Below the pieces are notes generated by a model, which saw only the letters and a list, made by a program, of their open reading frames with translations, was not told where the DNA came from and searched no databases. Both the position numbers and the translations under genes were made by a program. 64,000 nucleotides of DNA from Nectonema munidae (lineage: Eukaryota; Nematomorpha; Nectonematoida; Nectonematidae): positions 252,001 through 316,000 of the forward strand of contig JAUIRK010000947.1 in assembly GCA_030549495.1 (NCBI GenBank), in the 5' to 3' direction. Each line of letters begins with the position of its first letter. Position 1 is the first letter of the stretch. Shown in pieces: positions 22,884 through 34,570 of the stretch.

Positions 22884-24240
22884 TTGAAAATGCTCAGTTG
22901 TTTTAAATGCCACAGTGAAATAAAAGATGAGGGTATTTTTGTTCTAAATGTTACAAGCGTTATGATTTGGAATGTGAAAATCTTTTCAGTTTTCAAGCAA
23001 ATGTTTTTAATTCTACATTGCCATATATATGCATTAAATGCAACCAAGTTGATGAGAAATACAACTACCTTGGGGCACTAAAGAGACTTGAAGTTTCATT
23101 TTCAAATATAGAAAATGAGAAAGCAGCTAGAAGAGAAAATTTTTTTTTGAGAAATACTGAAATAAAAAAAATATATTCAAGCAATAATATTCAAAACTTC
23201 ATTAATGACAATGTTTCTTCCTATCTCCTATATACACGAAAGGTGATGGAAATTGCCTATTCAATTCCATATCGTTATTTTTTAACGGGGATGAATCTTT
23301 TTCTTTATATTTTAGATTGATTACTGCAATCGAATTAATCCTCAATTATGAAGAACTTGTATCTTGTAAATTAAATCCTGGAATAGAAAAGGTTTCACCA
23401 ACAATTTTAGAAGAGAGTTTCAAATGTTGCTTAAATAGGTCATGGTCATCCGCTTATATGATTAAAGCGGCTGCATCAGCGATAGGAATGCGTATTAAAA
23501 GTATTTATCCTTATATGAATGGAACACATGATTAGGTAGCGGAAATATTAAATACTATTTTTATGCCTATTGGAGAAATAATAGTACCTCAAATAATGCA
23601 TATCTTGTGGACATGTACCCATGAACAAATATCCAAGTACTGGACTCCAAATCATTTTGTTTTTCTGATTTCCACTCAAAATGAGTACAGCAATGAAATG
23701 AAAAAAAACTAAGCCAAAGCCCGATTCACAGCATTTTTAATTATAAAATAACACCTTCTCCCTTAAAAGACCATACCTATCTTGCCTCTAATGAAGACAG
23801 CACTGAATTTATTGAATCTTTAAATATTTTTAATGGAAAACAACAACTGAAATCATTAAGTAACAAATTTTTATCTAGCAGGGTAGTTATAAACGAGCTC
23901 TTTTCTTCTGATTTCTGTTATTCAGACGTTATTCCAGACTATTTTATAGAAAATGTTTATTTTAAAACAAAAATAATTCATAAAGATAAAAATGATCAAA
24001 GAACTTTCTTTGATAACTTCGGAGTTTGGACTTAAACTACACAGAAAAAGGTGTATTTTTTAAACTTGAATAATGAATTGTTGTTTATTAAAAAAAATAT
24101 GGAACTTTTTGGATATATAAAGAACAAAAATTTTATTTCAATGAATCCACAGCCGGATAATGCAGAAATTATTACATTGGTGCATTATTATGCAGAATAA
24201 TGTGAACAGAAAGTTGAACATTGTCTCCCTAGTTATTTGT
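22884..24240 (+). pseudogene. MULE-2 zinc-finger + OTU protease protein, broken
   Basis: Same protein family as the minus-strand copy at 17983-19230, here more degraded. Paired cysteines (SCFKCHSE, then after a frameshift CSKCYKRYDLECEN and YICIKCN) form a more complete PHD-like finger than in the other copy. The OTU nucleophile loop KGDGNCLFNSISLFF lies near 23239-23285 and keeps the canonical Asp-Gly-Asn-Cys. It is followed by GDESFSLYFRLITAIELI, WSSAYMIKAAASAIGMRI and the His block YWTPNHFVFLI near 23640. Several stops and frameshifts interrupt it. The downstream transposase follows on the same strand, so domain order is conserved between the two copies. The intact DGNC in this copy supports the OTU assignment for both. 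Confidence 0.7.
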
Positions 24241-24251
24241 ACATGGAATAG

Positions 24252-24419
24252 AAACCATCGTAGTATACAGGTTGAAGATGAATCATCGTAGTATACAGGT
24301 TGGTGATGAATCATCGTAGTATACAGGTTGGAGATGAATCATGGTAGTATATAGTTTGGAGATGAATCATCGTAGAATACAGGTTGGAGAAGAATCATCG
24401 TAATATACGGGTTGGAGAT
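24252..24419. repeat. 28-bp minisatellite, about 6 units
   Basis: Imperfect tandem copies of a 28-base unit containing ATCATCGTAGTATACAGG. The array sits where the MULE-2 transposase N-terminus should begin. A 28-base period is not a multiple of three, so the array has scrambled the frame. Confidence 0.85.
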
Positions 24420-24469
24420 AACACGCAAGTTGTCTACCCGCGTTCAACCGTACAGGTTATGAGATATTT

Positions 24470-25847
24470 ATTTATTGGAGTATATTGGAACGAGGCCTTT
24501 AGAACGTTCTCATCATGGAAATTTAAAAATGAATACTCAAGAATATGTGAGAACCAATCCAGCAATAAAGGATCGTGTATTGGAACAATTGAAACAAACA
24601 AAATCATGTAAAAAATTTTATTCTAAAATGCTTGAATCTCAAAAAATATACCCAGAACCTCAAAAGTCATAAGAAATATAAAATATATATCTGAAAAAAA
24701 ATTCATTACATGCATATAATAACAATATCGCCGATAATATACAAAGTATATTATTATCTATGCTAACAACTGGACACTCATTTTTGAAAGAAATGACTCT
24801 TAATACTAATGGAATTCCTAATATAATTTGTTATACGCAAAATCAGCTATTACATCTAAGCAAATCTATCAAATCTGGGTTAAACATTTTAGGAATAGAT
24901 GGCACGTTTAATCTAGGCCCTCGCTTCGTTACCGTCACAGTTTTTGACAACAAAAATCTCAAAAGAAAAGTAAAGAATGTTGTACCTATTTTTCTTGGTC
25001 CCATATATTTACATTGGGATGGAAAGTTTAAATCATATTCAAAATTTTTCTCGCATTTATCACTTATATTGAACCAGGATTTCAACTTTGAACTTACTAC
25101 AGATAATTTAATCATAGGTTGATGAAGAGAAAGCTTTAGTTAAGGCTATTAAACATTTTTTTCCACATACTATTCTCATATAGTAAACATTAAAATTTTT
25201 AATGTCCAAAGTCATTTAGAAAAAAATATACAAAGGCATCTAAAAAATAAAATTGGCATGAATCATTGAGAAAACATGGCATTCGTTAATTTAATTTTTG
25301 ATAATTCATGTTTAGTTGATTCTGAAGAAAAGTTTACTGATAAAAATATACAAGAAAAAAATTGGAACTTATTTAACTGAAAGATTATTACCTATAATTG
25401 AAAATCATGTTTTTATCCCTAAACACAATTTCAAATATTCGACAGATAAATGGAAAAATAATAATTGTGAATCGATGAACCATGTACTCAAATCAAACAT
25501 AGAATGGAAGAAAGATACTAGATTTAATTGAAAGCCTGTATACCGAAGTAAGATATCAAGAAAACTGGATAAGATGTTCCCTTTATGGTTATGGAAATTT
25601 AAAAATATCAGATAAATGTAATTTCTATCAAAAATCATAATCCAAGTGTGATCAAATGAACAAAAAAGAAAGAGAAGAATACTTCCAAAATTTTTTAGAT
25701 ATTAAACCATCAAAAACCGCAATTAACCATAACAAGGGATTAATAGTTTCAACAAATAGACAGCTTATAGTAAAAAATGTTCAAATATTGCTTCAAAACC
25801 TGGAAGAAAAATATTCAGCCTTAAAAAAAGAACATCAAATAAGGTAA
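24470..25847 (+). pseudogene. MULE-2 transposase (MULE DDE), broken
   Basis: Homologous to the MULE-1 transposase along its length. The N-terminal part reads SHHGNLKMNTQEYVRTN near 24510. The core starts MLTTGHSFLKEM at 24760 and contains LGIDGTFNLGPRF (first catalytic Asp). The second Asp region, DEEKALVKAIKHFFP near 25126, is offset by a frameshift, and the Cys-His part after it is damaged. The Glu region NNNCESMNHVLKSNIEWK lies near 25460-25510. A C-terminal lysine/glutamate-rich part ends at 25847. Comparing the two copies is the best support for the family assignment. Confidence 0.75.
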
Positions 25848-28554
25848 AGCTTTAATACTATTCATTTTCCTTAATGATTTTTTTATTTAAGACAATTATA
25901 AAGCACTAACTCAGCAAATGTAGTTTTCTATGCGCAAGTCAGCCAAAACAAAGTGATATAACTTCAATATAAAAGTTTAATTTTAATATGTTCAATTTTT
26001 TATATAAAATTTTTTAAAATGTTCTTTATATAAAATTTTTTAAAATGTTCTTTATATAAAAATTTTTTTAATGTTCTTTATATAAAATTTTTTTCAATGT
26101 TGTTTATTATATGTTGATTGAAAACAATAAAATTTTGAAAAGTTTGATTATAAAAATTTTCTAAATTTGGAAAACAGAACTTATCAAAATTTTTTTAAAA
26201 CATTTAACTTGGTTATAACTGTATCCATGATTAAAAGAACGAATCCTTATAAAAAATTATTAATGTGCGAGAAAAAAATTCTATTTTTCCTAAACAAAAA
26301 AATTCTTCATATCTGCTATAAGCTAATCGGATAATGTTGCCGAATCCGTGTATGACCTCTTTCAATTTGGTAATTTTTTGAGAATTAAAATGAGAAAAAC
26401 TAACTGAGTGAAATTTAAAAGGATTGGATCTGTTGTGATGTTTTGCAAAAATGTTTTACCATATTGGATTCTCTTTTAAACATAAAAATAATGCGATCTA
26501 ACATGAATGTCAAAAATATGCTCTCGTATAATAAGCATTTCTATACTAATAACAAAAAAGTTCATCTTGACTTTGCGCATCCTAATATAAATACATAAAT
26601 TTTCTCTTTTTTAACAAAATTTTGTATTAAATAAAAATTTATTGACATGAATTAATTTTTATTTCATCTCTCATATTTGTTAATTAATCTTTTTGATACT
26701 TTCGGCATTAATTCAAAAATCCTTTCGTTACATTCAAGATTAGCACATAAATATTATAAATATATAATTTTGATATCACTTAATTGTCTTCATCATTCAA
26801 TTTCTTTTCAAATAAACATTATGAAATTTGAATCTTGTTTTACTTTAGCTTAAAATTGTATTCGATTTATATTTTAGAAAACTTTTTTTTTTGTTAATTT
26901 CAGGCTTTTACAGTTCTGATAAAATTTTAGCATAAATGAGCTAAAAAAGGCATAATTTATTTTATTTCACTAGAAATTCAATTTATAGTATTTTCTGGTG
27001 ATATTTTTGAACTGATTTTATTTTGCAATAATTCCTGTCTAGATTGCTTTTTTTCAATAATTGTTGGAAATAAGCAAGGCCTTTGGATGCATAATGTTTA
27101 GGCGTATAATTATGATATCAAAAAATATAAAATATGACATTGATAAATTACAGTACTCCAGTTTTTTTGAAACTAAAAAGATATTTTAGTCAATAAAAAT
27201 TATTTTATTTTGATTTAACGGAAAATGAAACAAAAAATAATATAAAAAATTTTAATTCATAAAAGTATAACATCAGTTTCTATATTTGAACAAAGTTTAT
27301 TGAAGATAAAAATTTTTGTTTTAATGCTTCCAAAAGACAGAACAAGTATTGCTAAAATCAAAATGTGGATAAAGTAGCATTGAACTGATTTGTAGAACCC
27401 AGATCTAGTATAGGCCTTTAACTGACCCGTAATTATGAGAAAAAAATTATTTGCCTGTGATTTAAAAACTATTTCAGACAAGAAGTCTTTCTTGGGATTG
27501 GAACTTTTGAATGAATAAAAAATTAATTTTTTTATACGAAAAATTACTAAAGATAAAAAGAAACATGTCCTGAATTTTTTATAATGAGTCAATGTAGAGT
27601 CGGATATAATATTTTCAATTTTTTTCAATGGATTTTTGTGCATGTTTTCCATTTCTACCAAGTTTTCAAGGATTAAAAAGTGGCCCTCAAAATCCCTTTG
27701 GATCAAACTCTATCTAAAATTTAAGAAATTCAAAAAAAAATATATTTATTAAATTATAAAAAAATTTAATAATTTTAATTCATCAATGGAAATCACTGTA
27801 GTAATAGATGTAATCTTTTACAATCTTTTAGAAATCAAGATTTGTTCTATTATCAAGCTTTGGAATTTCGGAAATCTGTGAGAATTTTATAAAAATATAT
27901 CCATCGAGAAAGGAAGAGAGAAAAGACGGATATTCTTAAAAATAATTTAATGTTATACAAATTAAATAAACAAAATTAATTTTTGAATTTTAATACTTTG
28001 TGAAATAATCTAAGAGAAAAATATTTGAAAAGAACCCCGTCTCATCATAGTGGGAACAAAAATTATCGAAAATAAACTAATATCCATGCATGAAAATACT
28101 TTTGGGTATATTTTACTATATATATTTGAAAAGTTTCATTATCAATTTTATAAAAAGAATTTAAAAAGATGGGATTTTGTCAATTTAGATTATGACCTGT
28201 GAAAATTGTTATGAAGATTGTTTGTTAGTTTGAGCCAAAAATTAAATTTTTATGAAATGGTATATATTCTTTAGAATTTAAATGTATTTTGTATATGGAT
28301 GCTAAATATAAGAATTAATAGAATATTTTTTCATTCCAAGTTATAACTTGGAAAAGAACGATAAAATAAGAGAAAAAATAAATGAATAAAAATTTCAAAA
28401 ATTTTATAATTTTTAAAATTGAAGTATTTTGGCACAAAAATAATAATCTTCAACCTTAATCTTCAATAGTTTTCAATAATACTTTTTTATCGAGAATTGA
28501 TAATTCCAAATCTAATGTGAAATTGAGAGCAAGAAAGCTTGGTGACCGAAAACA
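25848..28554. other. MULE-2 3' interior, non-coding
   Basis: AT-rich, no recognised gene. It holds the tandem array at 25985-26112. The longest frame (27257-27706, minus) has no recognisable domain. Confidence 0.4.
25985..26112. repeat. 26-27-bp AT-rich tandem repeat, 4-5 units
   Basis: Units of the form ATGTTCTTTATATAAAATTT recur head to tail with small length changes in the T/A runs. Confidence 0.8.
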
Positions 28555-28749
28555 TGTCGGATAAAATAAAAAAACTAGAAAAAAGTGATTTTATCGAATT
28601 AAAAAAAATCTACTTGAAGATTTATGATTAAACTTTTAGAAATTCTTATTTACTATGGTTTAAACTTATTTCCAAAATTTTTTGAAGAAAACTATATTTT
28701 TTACGTAGTTGGCACAAAATACCCTAGTTGTCACAAATTAGTTACTCCC
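28555..28749. repeat. MULE-2 right terminal region
   Basis: The outer 65-70 bases, read as reverse complement, begin GGGAGTAACTAATTTGTGAC and contain TTTTGTGCCAACTA. They resemble the MULE-1 terminus GGGCGTGACTAATTTGTGCC with its repeated GTGCCAACC motif. The inner part (28555-28690) matches 13237-13372 in inverted orientation. This places the right end of the plus-strand MULE near 28749. No matching outer left end is visible. Confidence 0.6.
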
Positions 28750-28946
28750 ATAAAGCTTCTAATATACAAAAGTCTCTTTTTACATCATATCACATACAGT
28801 ATAGAAAACTGGGGTGTAGATAACTGTTCCGAAATTTTTTAATTACAAAAAAAGCTATACGACTTATTTTTAATTTGAACTCTTGTTGTCATACGCCAAC
28901 ATCTTTTTAAACTATAGTTTGTTAAAGGTTAATGATTTATACTTTT

Positions 28947-28960
28947 ACAGGGTAGCCCTG
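28947..28960. repeat. SINE target-site duplication, left
   Basis: ACAGGGTAGCCCTG, identical to 29149-29162. Confidence 0.9.
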
Positions 28961-29148
28961 AGCCTCAATGGTTGTTTGGGTGTATCTCTCAGCCTAACAG
29001 TTGAAGGTCAGGGGTTCGATCCCCAAGGCTCCCAACTCTTAAAAACAAATCCACAAAAACTGTGATTAACTATCTTAAGCATAATGCGAGCATATAGCCC
29101 TACGGCTGAAAGTGCTTTGATATCTCCAACCAACCAACCAACCAACCA
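28961..29148 (+). mobile_element. tRNA-derived SINE, family 1, copy A (complete)
   Basis: The head is tRNA-like: it begins AGCCTCAATGG, has a perfect B box GGGGTTCGATCCCC near 29013, and closes with AGGCTCC, complementary to the start. A body of about 60 bases follows. The tail is GAAAGTGCTTTGATATCTCC, then six AACC units (29127-29148). A perfect 14-bp direct repeat (28947-28960 and 29149-29162) flanks it, so this is a recent-looking intact insertion. The tail matches the 3' end of the RNase H LINE at 13441-14344, its likely mobilising partner. A second copy lies at 49076-49225. Confidence 0.9.
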
Positions 29149-29162
29149 ACAGGGTAGCCCTG
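29149..29162. repeat. SINE target-site duplication, right
   Basis: ACAGGGTAGCCCTG, identical to 28947-28960. Confidence 0.9.
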
Positions 29163-29299
29163 TTTTTTTATAAATTTTTTTACAATACTTTACCTTCCTT
29201 GTTCAACTCCTGGTTTACAACATTTGAATTATGATATTTCTTTTTTTTCCTAGTGTTTTCAAGCTATTTTTTCCTTGTTTTATACAATGAATTTTCTTT

Positions 29300-30644
29300 T
29301 TCTTCTTCTTCTTCTTCTTCTTCTTCTTCTTCTTCTTCTTCTTCTTCTTCTTCTTCTTCTTCTTCTTCTTCTTCTTCTTCTTCTTCTTCTTCTTCTTCTT
29401 CTTCTTCTTCTTCTTCTTCTTCTTCTTCTTCTTCTTCTTCTTCTTCTTCTTCTTCTTCTTCTTCTTCTTCTTCTTCTTCTTCTTCTTCTTCTTCTTCTTC
29501 TTCTTCTTCTTCTTCTTCTTCTTCTTCTTCTTCTTCTTCTTCTTCTTCTTCTTCTTCTTCTTCTTCTTCTTCTTCTTCTTCTTCTTCTTCTTCTTCTTCT
29601 TCTTCTTCTTCTTCTTCTTCTTCTTCTTCTTCTTCTTCTTCTTCTTCTTCTTCTTCTTCTTCTTCTTCTTCTTCTTCTTCTTCTTCTTCTTCTTCTTCTT
29701 CTTCTTCTTCTTCTTCTTCTTCTTCTTCTTCTTCTTCTTCTTCTTCTTCTTCTTCTTCTTCTTCTTCTTCTTCTTCTTCTTCTTCTTCTTCTTCTTCTTC
29801 TTCTTCTTCTTCTTCTTCTTCTTCTTCTTCTTCTTCTTCTTCTTCTTCTTCTTCTTCTTCTTCTTCTTCTTCTTCTTCTTCTTCTTCTTCTTCTTCTTCT
29901 TCTTCTTCTTCTTCTTCTTCTTCTTCTTCTTCTTCTTCTTCTTCTTCTTCTTCTTCTTCTTCTTCTTCTTCTTCTTCTTCTTCTTCTTCTTCTTCTTCTT
30001 CTTCTTCTTCTTCTTCTTCTTCTTCTTCTTCTTCTTCTTCTTCTTCTTCTTCTTCTTCTTCTTCTTCTTCTTCTTCTTCTTCTTCTTCTTCTTCTTCTTC
30101 TTCTTCTTCTTCTTCTTCTTCTTCTTCTTCTTCTTCTTCTTCTTCTTCTTCTTCTTCTTCTTCTTCTTCTTCTTCTTCTTCTTCTTCTTCTTCTTCTTCT
30201 TCTTCTTCTTCTTCTTCTTCTTCTTCTTCTTCTTCTTCTTCTTCTTCTTCTTCTTCTTCTTCTTCTTCTTCTTCTTCTTCTTCTTCTTCTTCTTCTTCTT
30301 CTTCTTCTTCTTCTTCTTCTTCTTCTTCTTCTTCTTCTTCTTCTTCTTCTTCTTCTTCTTCTTCTTCTTCTTCTTCTTCTTCTTCTTCTTCTTCTTCTTC
30401 TTCTTCTTCTTCTTCTTCTTCTTCTTCTTCTTCTTCTTCTTCTTCTTCTTCTTCTTCTTCTTCTTCTTCTTCTTCTTCTTCTTCTTCTTCTTCTTCTTCT
30501 TCTTCTTCTTCTTCTTCTTCTTCTTCTTCTTCTTCTTCTTCTTCTTCTTCTTCTTCTTCTTCTTCTTCTTCTTCTTCTTCTTCTTCTTCTTCTTCTTCTT
30601 CTTCTTCTTCTTCTTCTTCTTCTTCTTCTTCTTCTTCTTCTTCT
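29300..30644. repeat. perfect TTC/GAA microsatellite, about 1,345 bp
   Basis: About 448 consecutive TTC triplets without a single visible interruption. The long poly-Ser, poly-Leu and poly-Glu frames across it are artefacts of the repeat, not genes. The plus strand is all pyrimidine, the type of sequence known to form triplex (H-DNA) and to be length-unstable in other genomes. Confidence 0.97.
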
Positions 30645-30961
30645 ATACAGAGGTCGGGCACAGTTAACTTCTTTTATTTGAAAAAAAGCGACATCTCTTT
30701 ATGATACACCTATATAGAATTTTATTTAGTAAAAGTAGGTGTTGTGAGCGGTTTTGTATATATTGTTTGAGAATAACAATAAGAGAAGATGAGCTGTTCA
30801 TCTATTTTCTTTATAGTCCCACAATAGAGAATGCGAAATGCAACCAGTTTAAATGATTAAGTGTCATTTTTGTGTAAAAAAAGTGATATGTTTTCAGTGG
30901 ATTTGAGATTATGAGAAAAGTTTAAAAGAATGGCATGTGTGTAGGACGAGAAATAATAGAA

Positions 30962-31247
30962 TTAACAGAAAATAAGGGGGGGGGGGAGGGGGGTTTCACC
31001 AAATAATAGCACAACTATGTACTCTTGAGTTAAGTGTTGATGAATGAAAGAAAAGTGTATAGATAATTTTATGATAATGCAGGTTGAATATGTTACTGGG
31101 GTAACGTGTAGTACAGTGTAATTTGTAGGAATTGAAGGGAAAGAAGAGTTTAGAGATCGCGTCAAAAGAATTTGAGTATAAGTTGTTGAGGAGGTTTGAC
31201 CAAACCCTTTTAGAGTGTTTAAGGTTTATGTGAAGGATCTTTATCAT
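30962..31247 (-). pseudogene. LINE-C ORF2, N-terminal endonuclease part
   Basis: Begins MIKILHINLKHSKRVWSNLL, which matches the start of APE-type endonucleases in I/R1-like LINE ORF2 proteins. After a frameshift, a further block reads YTVLHVTPVTYSTCIII. The start codon (31247-31245) overlaps the ORF1 stop in an ATGA. It stops at a G-rich tract near 30976-30996; I could not follow the endonuclease beyond it. Confidence 0.55.
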
Positions 31248-31451
31248 GATATTGTTTTGTGGAACTTTTGATGGTTTTCCTTTAAGTTGATAATGTTTTG
31301 TATTAGAAAAGGGCTTGGATGTTGTTTTTTGCAGTTATAGCATTTTAGTGCTTGGCCGTTATTTTTAAAAATAAACGAGGTAATATTATGGTCTATTTGA
31401 CTGCATTGACCGCAATCGGTAGATTTTGGTTTACAGTAAATAGTTGTTTGG
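31244..31451 (-). pseudogene. LINE-C ORF1 C-terminal zinc-knuckle part
   Basis: The minus strand reads DCGQCSQIDHNITSF and LKCYNCKKQHPSPF (C-x2-C-x4-H and C-x2-C-x3-H), as in the last knuckles of I/R1-type ORF1 proteins, and ends at TGA 31246-31244. The upstream part of the same ORF lies beyond the 3.1-kb insertion, starting at 34571. With one copy of the 9-bp TSD removed, the knuckle frame continues across the insertion site. Confidence 0.65.
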
Positions 31452-34400
31452 GGGTATTGCTAAAATATGGGCAGCACTAAAAATAACAAAAAAACACACG
31501 GATACAAAGTTTTTTTAAGTTATATCATATATACAAGGTAGTTTATCCATAAAAAATCAAGTTTAAATTTAATTAATAAATATTTATCTGTTTGACAATT
31601 TTTTTTGTTTTTCTTAAACTTCTTTCTGCTCTATTTTTTATGTAATTTTCTAATTGGTTTACCGGTTAGTTTAAAAAGTTCTGCACTTTTATTCTTTAAA
31701 TCACTTATCTGAATTAATAGTTTTCAAAAATTTTACGTAATTTTTTTTAATTCTATTTATTTTTATTAATTCATGTTATTTTTACATCTGTAACTTTAAT
31801 TTCGAATCTATAAAAAAATTCTTTATCAATTTTTAAAAAATTTTGTTACTAATTATGAAATTTCTAACCTTTGGTTTTTTATATCAATGAATTTTTTTCA
31901 AAATAAATATAACTTTGTAAATTTGTAAACAAAGCACAACTTGTAACATTTGTTATAATATGTGCACAATTGTAATAATTTATTGTAACAAGAATATAAC
32001 ACTGAATTTTTTGTTTTTTATTAAGTTTTTGTTTATATATTTTTATATAAATTGTATTGTTTTTAATTATGTACCCATGTATAAACTTGGTATTTTATGA
32101 TTTAAAAAAATAGATAAATATTTATAATTCAGTATTCTCTAACCATTCTTTTAATGCATGTCATATCTCTTGCGAGCAATTGAGTTTTTGTGTAGTGCTT
32201 CATCACTAAGAATTATTTTCTCTTTGGAGGTCTTCGTAAGAGGTTTTTTATAAACGTTGTTATTGTCAAAAAAAAATTTTTTTTTGATTTTTTTTAAAAC
32301 AGTTTTATTAAAAGTTATCTTGGGCCTGTGACAACTAACGCTTCACAATAAACACTAAGAAGACAGAAGTCATGTTTTAACCGCGCCCTAGCAAGACTTG
32401 CAAGTTCTATTTTAATAAAAACTCTGATAAAAGTGAGAAAAATTGATAAAATGCGAATCAAAAAATGTAAAATTTTTTATCATTATAAAAAATTAATTTA
32501 TTTCAATTCAAAAGGTTATTCGTAAGTTAATAATGCTGGTTATGCCATTGAAGTATTTGCATTGAAAACTTTAAAAAATTTTGCGATAGAAAGATATTTC
32601 TTTAAAGCTAATTCCAAAATTCAAGTGGGCTGACCTAAAAATAAAAATACATCTTTAAATTTATGAAGTTATTTCTACTGTTCAATAATAATCTTTCCTT
32701 AGCAGTGTTAGGAAAGTAATCATATGATCAAGACACAAAATCACAGACCTAAAAAATATAATAGTCAAACCTGCTGGACCCTCGATTACCCACATAAAAA
32801 TATTTGCGAAGCTATGCTGGTGTGGATAGAAGAATTTTAAGTGTTGGGTAATATTTGACAACATTTCTAAAAAATCAAAATGAAGTATTAAAAAAATAAA
32901 TCAGAAAACTTTCTAAGCATCCTTTACTATTAATAGTCCTTAGTTAAATGATATGCCAAATTTAATTGAAATATGCGCATGCATGGGAATAAGAATTGAG
33001 ATTGTGTTATGTAAAATCAAATAAAAAATAAGGAGATTAAGCACCACAAAAATTATTTACTTAAAAAAATTATAAAATAATACTAAAAAGCTAGGTGGTT
33101 GAAAATAAATTCTAACATGTACTTGGGGTTTTTAAGTGTTTCAAGTGAGAGTTAGATGTTTAAACCTTGGACTCTGCCTCCCTGAAGAAACGTAATAAAA
33201 TTACTGCTTTGTTAGCCCAGTGATTAGTTGATTCAATTTTTGTGTATTCAATAGTTTACTCAAAAATTTATTTCGAAATCTATGCGGGCAAAAAAATTAT
33301 TTGCAGGACTGGGGGTACCCAGAAAGTTTATTTTACGGGTATGGGCGGGTTCGGGTCCACGTTTTGCTCTCATATTTGTTGAAACAGCACGCATATATTA
33401 GGCCAAAATGTATTTCATACAACTTATTTGTTGTATATAATATGGCAACAAAATCTGAAAAATGGTTGAAATGGCATTAAAGAGAAAAAACTCACATTTC
33501 AAAAAAGGACAACGAAATCAAGCATCTTGATATAAAATAGCAGCCGTTCTTGTTGTTGGCAAGACGCAAATTCAAAATTTAAATAAGCGAAAAAATTTTT
33601 TTTGCATCTTTTGAGAAAATATATTCTCCTTCAATATAAAACTTTAAATTTTTCAAAAAAAAGAAGTTAAATGAAAAGGTTTGGTTAAAATAAAAGCAAC
33701 AAATTTTTCTATACGCTCTATGCTTTTAGAATAAGAATACATAGAAAAATTATTCACTAAGCAATAATAATTTAAACAATTATTTGAATGAAAAAGGCCC
33801 TGATGACTGGATAAACTTTGAAAGGGAAAATAGAAAAGGCCAGTACAATCAAAGCATTGTATCATTTCAAATAAACTGACGGCATATTTTATAGATCATT
33901 TTCACAAAAAATTGATATCAAAAAAAGTAGGTTGATAAAGCTTCAAATTAAGTTCAAAAAACATTATTTAAAAAAAAATAAGAAATTAAAATTAGTTACA
34001 TTACGTGTCTAAAAAGTAGAAAAGTTTAAAAAAAGGGATGAATAATCTATTTTTATAAAAGTAGGAAAATAATCATCCATTTTAAAAGGCAGACATTTTA
34101 TTAAAACCTGCTGCACTTTTTAACCCAGCCGCCATTAAAATCAGAAGGCCTTTATTTAAGGAACTTAGTTTAACACAATATTTTTAATTAATTAAATCAA
34201 GAAAGATTTTAAACAATAGAAAAGAACTTATATTTTATAAAAAATTTTACTTCAGCTTGAACTTTATTATTTAAAAAAAGATATTGCCAAATTAATCTTG
34301 CGGCACTTTCTGGGGCACTTTTTAACCGGACCGCTTTTTAAATAACCGGTAAAAAAATAGAGCAGAAGAAAGTTTAAGAAAAACAAAAAAAATTTCATAC

Positions 34401-34561
34401 AAAGATAAATATTTATGAATTTTATTTAAACATGATTTTTTATGGATAAACTACCTTGTATATATGATACAACTTAAAATATTTTTGTATGAGTGTTTTT
34501 TTTTTGTTATTTTTAGTGCTGCTTATTGCTACCTATTGCTGCCCATATTTTAGCAATACCC
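31452..34561. mobile_element. non-autonomous long-TIR transposon (MULE-like), 3.1 kb, 9-bp TSD
   Basis: The ends read GGGTATTGCTAAAATATGGG, and the inverted repeats run inward about 240 bases (31452 to about 31690; about 34310 to 34561). The right arm has an extra stretch of GCAATA/GGTAGCAATA-type units. The perfect 9-mer GTTGTTTGG flanks the element at 31443-31451 and 34562-34570. Long TIRs with a 9-bp TSD fit Mutator-like elements. No transposase is recognised inside. GCACTTTTTAACC motifs recur near 34114 and 34314 beside the right arm. The element splits LINE-C ORF1, so it is younger than that LINE. Confidence 0.85.
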
Positions 34562-34570
34562 GTTGTTTGG

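Noticed and set aside
25985-26112. CRISPR-like array
   Set aside because: Units are contiguous AT-rich tandem repeats without unique spacers, and the genome is eukaryotic.
29253-30704. Long open frames of 465-483 codons on both strands
   Set aside because: They are translations of the TTC/GAA repeat (poly-Ser, poly-Leu, poly-Glu), with no independent coding sequence.
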